Origin: Bog-950 sp964493695
Lineage (GTDB): Bacteria > Bacteroidota > Bacteroidia > Chitinophagales > LD1
NCBI GenBank assembly: GCA_964493695.1
Contig: CAZBPG010000108.1
Span: forward strand, 1 to 12,696
Length of the DNA stretch: 12,696 nucleotides
Direction of reading: 5' to 3'
The position numbers and the translations under genes were made by a program. How positions within the stretch are numbered: the stretch's first letter is position 1; each line of letters begins with the position of its first letter. This document shows, piece by piece, positions 7,228 to 12,696 of the stretch. The notes beneath the pieces are model-generated. The model was not told where the DNA came from. It was given only the letters and a program-made list of their open reading frames with translations, and ran no database searches.

Positions 7228-8334
7228 TCAATGGAGTTTGCTTATCCTCTCCATTTCGCCATCATAGACCGAAATCAAATTACTCCAGTCGTATTTACGG
7301 GCGTATTGTTGTGTATCCATTACGCGGATATACTTTACATCCATAATCCTGCGTTGCAATTTAGCGGTGAAATCTTCTTCCTCATAAAAGAAGGTAGAAT
7401 AAAACTTTGCAGGAATATGCTCCGGATATGCCAAACGCTTTGGTAAAAATGGAACCACATTGCAATGCATAGCTTCAATTACACTGCCCCCAAAAAAATC
7501 CTGTGCAGAGGTAACCGGTAACAAATCGGCTGTCCAAAGCCATTTGCAGTATTCATCAAACGTTTCAGCGTAGCCAAAGTGAAGAATTTTGCTTGTCAGT
7601 CTTTCCCTGACTGCATCAAATATTGCCGGGCGTTTTTCGTAACTTTCTCCTAACACCACCAGGCGAAAATCAATTCCGTGTTCTGTTAATTCAAAAAGAG
7701 AGTTGAAAAAGCGTTCGGGGTTTTTGTCGTATTCCCAGCGGTGATTCCACAGAATAACAGCGCGGTTTGGCTTTTCAATTTTAGCAGGCTTGTGCTCATC
7801 AAATTTTTTCAAATCCATTGCAAGGTGAAGTACGGAAGATTTCTTTCGGATCGTCTTAACCGTTTCCGAATTGTTATTATCAGGAAAAGCTTTCAGAAAT
7901 TTCGGAAGATAGCTCAGGAACACATCGTGATGATACTGCGAATTGAAGAAAACATGGTCTGCCGTTAAAGCAGAAGTATAATTGATAAACGCATAATGAT
8001 TATCGCGTTGCAGTTTTACATCAGCATCGGTCGGACTCCAGGGATAATTCAGTTGATTTTCGTGAAAGTAAATAGCGGCAGAAATGTTATGTGACCATTT
8101 TCTTGTTAGTGAAAGAAACAGATTCAGGTCAATCATGTCTGTAGCCAAAATCAAATCGGGTTTTACTTTGGGTTGAAGTTGTGCCAACGAAACCGCACCA
8201 CCATGCATCCTCCATTTCCAGTGATGTCCGCTCAGTGAGAGAATTTCAATTTCATGTTTGCTGAATTGTTGAAACTCTTCTGCCCATTTTTTGTGCGAGC
8301 CGGTAAAGAAAGTTTCGAGAAGAAGAATGTTCAT
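7228..8334 (-). CDS. Queuosine-tRNA mannosyltransferase-like glycosyltransferase (DUF3524/GTDC1 family)
   Basis: The 368-aa product is a GT-B fold glycosyltransferase of the GTDC1/QTMAN type, whose animal members add mannose to queuosine in tRNA(Asp). The N-terminal DUF3524 part has the start MNILLLETFFTGSHKKWAEE, the signature LSGHHWKWRMHGGA (34-47) and HENQLNYPWSP (91-101). The C-terminal donor-binding half has ILWNHRWEYDKNPE (194-207), VVLGE (226-230) and QDFFGGSVIEAMHC (278-291), the usual acidic E-rich loop. It has no signal peptide, so it is cytosolic. The frame stays open upstream to 8451, but the family start motif and the operators at 8344-8418 favour ATG 8334. ATG 8355 is an alternative. 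Whether the bacterial enzyme acts on queuosine is inferred from the family. It is transcribed divergently from the CvfB-like gene. Confidence 0.85.
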   Translation of the reverse strand: MNILLLETFFTGSHKKWAEEFQQFSKHEIEILSLSGHHWKWRMHGGAVSLAQLQPKVKPDLILATDMIDLNLFLSLTRKWSHNISAAIYFHENQLNYPWSPTDADVKLQRDNHYAFINYTSALTADHVFFNSQYHHDVFLSYLPKFLKAFPDNNNSETVKTIRKKSSVLHLAMDLKKFDEHKPAKIEKPNRAVILWNHRWEYDKNPERFFNSLFELTEHGIDFRLVVLGESYEKRPAIFDAVRERLTSKILHFGYAETFDEYCKWLWTADLLPVTSAQDFFGGSVIEAMHCNVVPFLPKRLAYPEHIPAKFYSTFFYEEEDFTAKLQRRIMDVKYIRVMDTQQYARKYDWSNLISVYDGEMERISKLH

Positions 8335-8338
8335 GGGT

Positions 8339-8346
8339 CGAATGTA
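8339..8346 (-). promoter_or_regulatory. Candidate -7 box of the mannosyltransferase gene
   Basis: On the minus strand TACATTCG matches the Bacteroidota -7 consensus TAnnTTTG at all but one fixed position and lies only 4 bp before the ATG at 8334. The transcript would start at or next to the start codon. A TTTG about 24 bp upstream on the minus strand could be the -33 element, at slightly long spacing. Confidence 0.35.
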
Positions 8347-8418
8347 AATATTCATGCCATGACTAAAGTCCAAATTCCATGAAAGAAAATCTAAAAAATA
8401 GTCATGGCATGAATTTAC
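8344..8418. promoter_or_regulatory. Paired inverted operators in the divergent promoter region
   Basis: The left arm 8344-8365 and right arm 8399-8418 are inverted copies. The core ATTCATGCCATGACTA / TAGTCATGGCATGAAT is a perfect 16 bp, and the match extends to GTAAA / TTTAC with a 2-bp insertion on the left. Each arm contains its own 11-bp palindrome, TCATG-C-CATGA (8352-8362) or TCATG-G-CATGA (8402-8412), with centres 50 bp apart. One site sits just upstream of the start region of each divergent gene. This fits a dimeric regulator binding both promoters, possibly with looping. A 20-bp RNA hairpin is the alternative. Confidence 0.65.
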
Positions 8419-8433
8419 TTTCTTTGCCGCACT

Positions 8434-9294
8434 ATGTTGAATATTGGTCAATACAACACCCTGCTTATTTCAAGGCGAACCGAAAACGGTTTTTACCTGG
8501 CGGAAACTGAACCGGGAGAGATGCTGGAAGAAGTTCTTTTACCCAACAAATACATTACACCGGAAATGAAGGAAGGGGATAAACTGAAAGTTTTTGTTTA
8601 TAAAGATTCTGAGGACCGACCGGTAGCAACTACTCAAGCCCCGCTCGCGCAAGTAGGAGAAGCGGCTTATCTGTTGGTGAAAGAGGTGAATAACATAGGG
8701 GCGTTTTTAGACTGGGGTTTAGAGAAGGATTTGTTTTTGCCTTTCCGTGAGCAGACTGAACGCATTGAAGCCGACAGATATTATCTGGTGTATATTTTTC
8801 TCGATTATGCTTCGAAACGGATTGCCGCTACCACCAACCTCAATAAGTTTATTAAAAACAAGGACGTTGAGTTAAAGCAGAACGATGAAGTTGATTTGCT
8901 GATTACTTACGAGAACGAAGTGGGTATTCGGGTTATCATCAATCAAAAGTACTGGGGCATACTTTTCAAAAACGAAATTTTTAAACCGGTTGAAAAGGGG
9001 ACGCATGTAAAAGGCTATGTAAAGAAAGTTCGCGAAGACGGGAAGATTGATGTGGCATTACAAAAGCAGGGAATAGCTGCGGCAAAAGATGTAACAGAAA
9101 TTTTACTGGAGAAACTAAAAGAGCATAAAGGGTTTTTATCGCTGAGCGATGTAACTCCACCGGAAGTAATTCACGAGGTGCTTGGCATCAGTAAGAAGAA
9201 CTTTAAAAAGGCGGTAGGCATTTTATACAAGGAAGGAAAGATAGAGTTGAAAGAAAATCTCATCCGCCTGATTGTAGAGAAGAAGAAAAGATAA
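8434..9294 (+). CDS. S1-domain RNA-binding protein, CvfB/YitL family
   Basis: The 286-aa product matches the CvfB (S. aureus) / YitL (B. subtilis) layout. An N-terminal S1-like fold covers about 1-66 (GQYNTLLISRRTENGFYL, EVLLPNKY). A canonical S1 domain covers about 67-135 (LLVKEVNNIGAFLDWGLEKDLFLPF), and a third OB-like domain about 146-212 (GYVKKVREDGKIDVALQ). A C-terminal winged helix covers about 220-286 (SDVTPPEVIHEVLGISKKNFKKAVGILYKEGKI). CvfB proteins bind RNA and affect expression after transcription. The winged helix is why databases sometimes label them GntR-like. The ATG at 8434 fits the family start (MLNIGQYNTLLI). It has no Shine-Dalgarno, and a candidate promoter box lies so close that the mRNA may be nearly leaderless. 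It shares a control region with a tRNA-modification gene, which hints at a common RNA-related role. Confidence 0.9.
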   Translation: MLNIGQYNTLLISRRTENGFYLAETEPGEMLEEVLLPNKYITPEMKEGDKLKVFVYKDSEDRPVATTQAPLAQVGEAAYLLVKEVNNIGAFLDWGLEKDLFLPFREQTERIEADRYYLVYIFLDYASKRIAATTNLNKFIKNKDVELKQNDEVDLLITYENEVGIRVIINQKYWGILFKNEIFKPVEKGTHVKGYVKKVREDGKIDVALQKQGIAAAKDVTEILLEKLKEHKGFLSLSDVTPPEVIHEVLGISKKNFKKAVGILYKEGKIELKENLIRLIVEKKKR

Positions 9295-9324
9295 AAAGGT
9301 CTCAGCTTAGCTGAAACCTTTTTT
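9294..9324. terminator. Two-way terminator between convergent genes
   Basis: AAAAGGT-C-TCAGC pairs with GCTGA-A-ACCTTTT around a TTA loop, with one mismatch. It ends in TTTTTT on the plus strand and CCTTTTT on the minus strand. It overlaps the last base of the CvfB-like stop codon and ends 38 bp before the DUF4476 stop, so it can serve both genes. Confidence 0.8.
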
Positions 9325-9361
9325 GCGTTACTACTCGCCACTAACTATCACAGCTCAGCAT

Positions 9362-10117
9362 TTATCTCATGGCTATGTAGTTTCCCAACTCGTCAACACT
9401 GCTGCTGAAACTGAATTCGTTGTTTACTAAGTAGTAATTCTGCCGGTCGATGGTTTTAGGGTAAGCGAGTTTTGCAACATCCAGTTTAGTTCCTTCGAAC
9501 CAAAACAGGTCCATCAGTTCGCGCACCTGTGAGGTGGTAAAGTAGTTATAGGCAAGGGCCTGTTTAAAGATGTTCATCCGCGTGCTTTCGAAACCTGCGT
9601 TACTTATAGTCTGTTTTAACTGATTGAATTCGCTTCCATTCATGCACATCGGGCCAACCGGTGCTATGGGAAACCTGTTTTGCAATTCATCCTCGCATCT
9701 GTCGCGAACCGGTAACTTAGGGTAGCGGCAATCTATTTTATTTGGATTGCAGGGGTCCATAAAGGCGCGAATGTCATCAAACTTTACCTTCTGCAGTTCA
9801 GGATGAACTGTTACCCATGATTCTGCATTGGCAGTAAGAATAATTACTCCGCTAAATGCTGTGTAGGAATTTCCGTATCCGTGTCCATGTCCCTTGCCAT
9901 GCGATTTACCAACGCGGTAAACCTGCAGAAAATGTTTTCCGCCCTGCAGATTGGTAAGTCTGGCAACATTGCCTACCCCACCGGTTGGCTGTCCGTCAAT
10001 AACTACTTTGAAGGCAGCGTTATCGTTCAGACGAAGGTTGAGAATAGATTGTCCGAATTGTGCGGAAGCACTTAGAACTGTAAGGGCGATAAGTGCGAGT
10101 GTAGTGATCGTTTTCAT
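9362..10117 (-). CDS. Secreted DUF4476-domain protein
   Basis: The 251-aa product has a signal peptide, MKTITTLALIALTVLSASAQ (1-20), and should be periplasmic or secreted. Residues about 22-69 resemble a PEGA-like beta domain (LNLRLNDNAAFKVVIDGQ ... LTNLQGGKHFLQVYRV). A short Gly/His insert follows (KSHGKGHGHGYGNSY, 71-85; H73, H77, H79). Four cysteines (C123, C130, C141, C158) lie in the middle segment. Residues about 163-248 are the DUF4476 helical domain: FNQLKQTISNAGFESTRMNIFKQAL, then TSQVRELMDLFWFEGTKLDVAKLAYP and NYYLVNNEF. DUF4476 is common in Bacteroidota and has no known function. The frame is open upstream to 10453, but that extension overlaps dnaG and has no signal peptide. ATG 10117 has a strong Shine-Dalgarno, AAAGGAG. 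Confidence 0.88.
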   Translation of the reverse strand: MKTITTLALIALTVLSASAQFGQSILNLRLNDNAAFKVVIDGQPTGGVGNVARLTNLQGGKHFLQVYRVGKSHGKGHGHGYGNSYTAFSGVIILTANAESWVTVHPELQKVKFDDIRAFMDPCNPNKIDCRYPKLPVRDRCEDELQNRFPIAPVGPMCMNGSEFNQLKQTISNAGFESTRMNIFKQALAYNYFTTSQVRELMDLFWFEGTKLDVAKLAYPKTIDRQNYYLVNNEFSFSSSVDELGNYIAMR

Positions 10118-10126
10118 AACTTGTTT

Positions 10127-10133
10127 CTCCTTT
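10127..10133 (-). promoter_or_regulatory. Shine-Dalgarno that fixes the DUF4476 gene start
   Basis: On the minus strand AAAGGAG ends 9 nt before ATG 10117. Strong Shine-Dalgarno sequences are rare in this window, and this one supports choosing 10117 over the upstream in-frame start at 10453. Confidence 0.7.
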
Positions 10134-10167
10134 AATTTTTTGGTGAAGAAATATGCCGGTATGATTT

Positions 10168-10175
10168 CGAAAGTA
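10168..10175 (-). promoter_or_regulatory. Candidate -7 box of the DUF4476 gene
   Basis: TACTTTCG on the minus strand differs from TAnnTTTG at one position. It would give a leader of about 45 nt that includes the Shine-Dalgarno. No clear -33 TTTG was found at normal spacing, so support is moderate to weak. Confidence 0.35.
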
Positions 10176-10287
10176 GTGCCAGGGTTTAATGGGGAGTGGT
10201 AAGTGGTAAGTAGCGGGTGATGGAAACCCTTGTTGGTGCTGGGTTTGGGCTGGATGTGAAAAAATGTAAACGAAGTATCGGGCGGCA

Positions 10288-10320
10288 TTGACGTCCTTCT
10301 TTTTATTTCTTTTATTTTCG
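10288..10320 (+). promoter_or_regulatory. Candidate dnaG promoter
   Basis: TTG (10288-10290) and TATTTTCG (10313-10320) are separated by 22 bp, within the Bacteroidota -33/-7 spacing. TATTTTCG differs from TAnnTTTG at one base. ATG 10334 lies 13 bp downstream, giving a very short leader. The T-rich spacer makes chance matches easy. Confidence 0.4.
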
Positions 10321-10333
10321 ACACCCCGAATTC

Positions 10334-12286
10334 ATGATTTCCAAATTCACCATACAGAAGATAAATGAAGAAGCCCGTGTAGAAGACGTGGTGGGTGAGT
10401 TTGTTGCGCTCAAAAAGCGCGGAGCCAACCTGATGGGCTTGTGTCCGTTTCATAACGAGAAGACACCTTCATTCACCGTAAGCCCGGCAAAAAATATTTA
10501 TAAATGTTTTGGCTGCGGTAAAGCCGGTGGACCTATTTCTTTCCTTACCGATAGCCAGCAGATGAGTTACCCTGATGCGCTGCGCTATCTGGCAAAGAAA
10601 TACAACATAGAAATTGAGGAGGAAAACATTTCGGATGAAGCCAAACAGCAGGAAGTAGAGAAACACAACTTAGTAGAGAGCATACACATTGCGAATGCTG
10701 CCGCGCAGAAGTTTTTCAGCGATTACATGACCCACAATGAAAACGGCAAGATTGGTCTGGCGTATTTTAAAGAGCGCGGATTTCTGAACCATACGATTGA
10801 AAAATTTCAACTGGGTTTTGCGCCTGAGGGTTACGATGTGTTTACCAAACACGCTTTGAAAGAAGGTTTCCAGTTAGAGGTGTTGAAGAAAGCGGGGCTC
10901 ACTTCTCCTAAAGAAAACAGCACGGTTGATTTTTTCCGCAACCGGGTAATGTTCCCTATTCATAACATGACCGGTAAGGTGGTGGGCTTTGGCGGGCGCA
11001 TCATGGTAAAGGATGAAAAGGCTCCGAAGTATGTGAACACACCGGAGAGTGAAGTTTATCTGAAGAGCAAGATTCTTTACGGTGCTTACTTTGCTAAAAA
11101 CGATATCCGCAAAAAGGATGAGTGCCTGATGGTGGAAGGTTATACGGATGTTATTTCGCTGCATCAGGCGGGTATCGAAAACGCGGTGGCTTCTTCCGGA
11201 ACCTCGCTTACCGTTGACCAGATTCGTTTGATTAAGCGCATCACCTCTAACATCACCATGCTTTACGATGGCGATGCCGCAGGTATTAAAGCGGCTTTAC
11301 GCGGAACCGATTTGATTCTGGAAGAAGGTATGAACGTGCGCGTGGTGGTGCTGCCCGCGAGCGAAGACCCCGATTCGTATGTCAAGAAGACCGGTGCCGA
11401 TGCGTTTGCCAATTTCATTAAAGAGAACCGGAAGGATGTTATACTGTTTAAAGCATCGCTGTTTGCGGCAGAGGCGAAGAACGATCCGATAAAAAAATCG
11501 GAACTGATACGCGATATTATTGAGAGCATTGCAAAAATTCCCGATACCATTCACCGGTCGGTGTATGTAAAGGAGTGCAGCCAGTTGTTCGATATGAACG
11601 AGCAGATTCTGATTACCGAGGTAAACAAAATACGCAGAAGGAAAGCCGGTGACCAAAAACTGGAAGCTGACAAACAGCAGCAACAGGACCAGAAGAAACT
11701 AGATGAACTTCCGCAGAGCCTGCATACGGAGCAGTTCAACGAAGCCACTTCGAACCTGCATATTCTGGAGCGCGATATTGTGCGCATTTTAATTGAGTTC
11801 GGTTCGTGGACGATAGGGGAGGAGGGAAATGAAACAACGGTGACGCAGTACGTGCTCGATGAACTGGACGGGCTGAGCATTGAAACTTCGAAATACAAAA
11901 TGCTGTATGAACTTATCAAGCGCGAGTTTGCGCAGGGCAATGTGCATGACGAAAATTTTTTTAGTGCTAACGATGATACGGAAGTGACGAACACGGCTAT
12001 CGAAATTCTGGCGCAGCCTTACTCGCTGAGCGAGAACTGGTCTAACAAATACAAAATTCATGTGCCTACTAAGCGCGAGGTGTTTGTTAAGGATATTGCC
12101 TCGGGCATTATGCGCTTTAAGCAGTTCAAAAACATTTCGGAGTTGAAGAAGATTGAGCAGCTTATTAAAGATTCGAAGGACGAAGCCGAGTTGCTCAGGC
12201 TGATGAAACTCCACCGGCTGCTGATTGAGCAGAAAAAAGAATTCGCCCGAACGGTGGGGAATGTGATTTACCGGCCGACTATGTAA
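10334..12286 (+). CDS. dnaG: DNA primase DnaG
   Basis: The 650-aa primase makes RNA primers at the replication fork. It has the standard three parts. The CHC2 zinc-binding domain (about 1-100) has C37-PF-H40 and C58-FG-C61. The catalytic core (about 120-430) includes the conserved GFGGR (218-222) and KYVNTPES (232-239) and the TOPRIM residues E268 in MVEGYTDV and D312/D314 in LYDGDAAG, which bind metal. A charged, Gln-rich linker (about 440-470) leads to the C-terminal helicase-interaction domain (about 475-650), which contacts DnaB. The length is typical. The N-terminus MISKFTIQKINEEARVEDVVGEFV fits the family, so ATG 10334 is secure. It is divergent from the DUF4476 gene across a 216-bp space. 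Base composition is somewhat more GC-rich than the adhesin, with no sign of transfer. Confidence 0.98.
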   Translation: MISKFTIQKINEEARVEDVVGEFVALKKRGANLMGLCPFHNEKTPSFTVSPAKNIYKCFGCGKAGGPISFLTDSQQMSYPDALRYLAKKYNIEIEEENISDEAKQQEVEKHNLVESIHIANAAAQKFFSDYMTHNENGKIGLAYFKERGFLNHTIEKFQLGFAPEGYDVFTKHALKEGFQLEVLKKAGLTSPKENSTVDFFRNRVMFPIHNMTGKVVGFGGRIMVKDEKAPKYVNTPESEVYLKSKILYGAYFAKNDIRKKDECLMVEGYTDVISLHQAGIENAVASSGTSLTVDQIRLIKRITSNITMLYDGDAAGIKAALRGTDLILEEGMNVRVVVLPASEDPDSYVKKTGADAFANFIKENRKDVILFKASLFAAEAKNDPIKKSELIRDIIESIAKIPDTIHRSVYVKECSQLFDMNEQILITEVNKIRRRKAGDQKLEADKQQQQDQKKLDELPQSLHTEQFNEATSNLHILERDIVRILIEFGSWTIGEEGNETTVTQYVLDELDGLSIETSKYKMLYELIKREFAQGNVHDENFFSANDDTEVTNTAIEILAQPYSLSENWSNKYKIHVPTKREVFVKDIASGIMRFKQFKNISELKKIEQLIKDSKDEAELLRLMKLHRLLIEQKKEFARTVGNVIYRPTM

Positions 12287-12334
12287 ACCCGAATCGGGGA
12301 ATTTTAGATTTTAGATTGAAGGGCAAGAGTTTGA
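12287..12334 (+). other. Region after dnaG: weak hairpin and AT heptamer repeat
   Basis: The short stem CCCG-AAT-CGGG (12288-12298) is followed by AATTTTAGATTTTAGATT. It is a weak terminator candidate for dnaG because the stem is only about 4 bp. The heptamer TTTTAGA is directly repeated (12302-12308, 12309-12315). Confidence 0.35.
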
Positions 12335-12352
12335 GTGAATATCCGCGACCCT

Positions 12353-12622
12353 ATGGTAGGTTCCGCGGCAAAATCAGAAGCGTTCGCGGGGTTGACGGAA
12401 GCAATTCCGAAGGTGACGGAAGCGGTCGCGGGGTTGAAGAAACGTTTCGCGGGGTTGAAGGAAGCGGTCGCGAGGTTGAAGAAACGCTTCGCGGGGTTGA
12501 AGGAAGCGGTCGCGAGGTTGAAGAAACGCTTCGCGAGGTTAAAGGAAGCGGTCGCGAGGTTTTCGGAACGCTTCGCGAGGGGATATGGAAAGGGGAAAGG
12601 GGCTGTAAATGGATGTTTTTGA
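12353..12622 (+). CDS. Possible small heptad-repeat protein (doubtful)
   Basis: This frame gives 89 aa from ATG 12353 (GTG 12335 is an alternative). It is almost entirely seven-residue repeats such as AGLKEAV-ARLKKRF, with Leu at d and Val or Phe at a of a coiled-coil heptad and many Lys/Arg. It would form a basic amphipathic helix, followed by a Gly/Lys-rich tail ending GCF. There is no recognisable family, no signal peptide and no good ribosome binding site. A second plus-strand frame is also open through the array, which is expected for a 21-bp repeat whether or not it is coding. It may be a noncoding repeat array. Confidence 0.2.
   Translation: MVGSAAKSEAFAGLTEAIPKVTEAVAGLKKRFAGLKEAVARLKKRFAGLKEAVARLKKRFARLKEAVARFSERFARGYGKGKGAVNGCF
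12380..12580. repeat. GC-rich tandem array of ten 21-bp units (42-bp alternating pairs)
   Basis: Units start at 12380, 12401, 12422, 12443, 12464, 12485, 12506, 12527, 12548 and 12569 (the last partial). The core is TCGCG(A/G)GGTTGAAG(A/G)AA. Odd and even units alternate between GCGGTCGCG and CGCTTCGCG beginnings, giving a 42-bp super-unit best kept from 12422 to 12526. Unit 2 is strongly diverged. The array is much richer in G and C than the flanks. Confidence 0.9.
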
Positions 12623-12696
12623 TGAAAAAGCGATGATTTTGGGTTCAGTCGTTAATCGTGTGAAAATGATAGAGATTCACACTACCCCATAGAGGC
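12623..12696. other. Right end of window, no gene seen; one small inverted repeat
   Basis: GTGTGAA (12658-12664) and TTCACAC (12676-12682) form a 7-bp inverted repeat with an 11-nt spacer. No start of a further gene can be supported before the sequence ends. Confidence 0.4.

Noticed and set aside
8335..8451. N-terminal extension of the mannosyltransferase frame to 8451
   Set aside because: The family begins at MNILLLETFFTGSHK. The extension would run through the paired operators and overlap the CvfB-like gene start.
10118..10453. N-terminal extension of the DUF4476 frame to 10453
   Set aside because: It overlaps the start of dnaG and its promoter and has no family similarity. The signal peptide and Shine-Dalgarno at 10117 mark the real start.
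12380..12580. Repeat array as a CRISPR
   Set aside because: The units are contiguous 21-bp repeats with no unique spacers and no cas genes in the window.
12658..12682. Inverted repeat GTGTGAA-N11-TTCACAC as a CRP-type site
   Set aside because: The spacing between TGTGA and TCACA is 13, not 6, and no gene start is visible nearby.

Overview
The window looks like chromosomal DNA of a Bacteroidota bacterium, probably from the Chitinophagales/Sphingobacteriales side. The evidence is a giant secreted protein with SprB-type repeats and a type B (CHU_C) type IX secretion signal, a cytochrome c/FTR1 iron permease fusion, a DUF4476 protein, TAnnTTTG-like promoter boxes and few Shine-Dalgarno sequences. 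A run of exactly 10 N at 1920-1929 marks a contig join in a draft or metagenome assembly. No phage, IS element, CRISPR array, tRNA or rRNA was seen.

Layout. (1) Positions 22-53 hold a terminator-like hairpin. A small secreted protein of unknown function follows (99-503, TTG start), 9 bp ahead of a multidomain adhesin-like protein (513-4546, about 1340 aa) that is split only by the N gap. The adhesin reads signal peptide, reelin-like module, P-domain-like module, seven SprB-like repeats, two Ig-like modules and a T9SS sorting domain, and ends at a strong terminator (4552-4591). (2) An exported thioredoxin-type glutathione peroxidase (4639-5181) converges on an iron permease fusion (7154-5232, minus), with a perfect terminator hairpin between them. 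(3) Upstream of the permease on the minus strand lies a queuosine-tRNA mannosyltransferase-like gene (8334-7228). It is transcribed divergently from an S1-domain RNA-binding protein of the CvfB/YitL family (8434-9294). The 99-bp space between their starts holds two inverted copies of a palindromic site. (4) A DUF4476 protein (10117-9362, minus) converges on the CvfB-like gene across a two-way terminator and diverges from dnaG (10334-12286). (5) Downstream of dnaG, 12287-12696 holds no confident gene, but it has a GC-rich array of ten 21-bp repeats that in one frame would encode a perfect heptad-repeat helix.

Functionally this is a mix of housekeeping (replication primase, RNA modification and binding), envelope and stress functions (peroxidase, iron uptake) and cell-surface adhesion or gliding. 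It is not a single pathway. The least explained parts are the paired operators at 8344-8418, the palindrome before the iron permease (7162-7180), the 21-bp heptad array and a window-wide excess of the hexamer ACCGGT.
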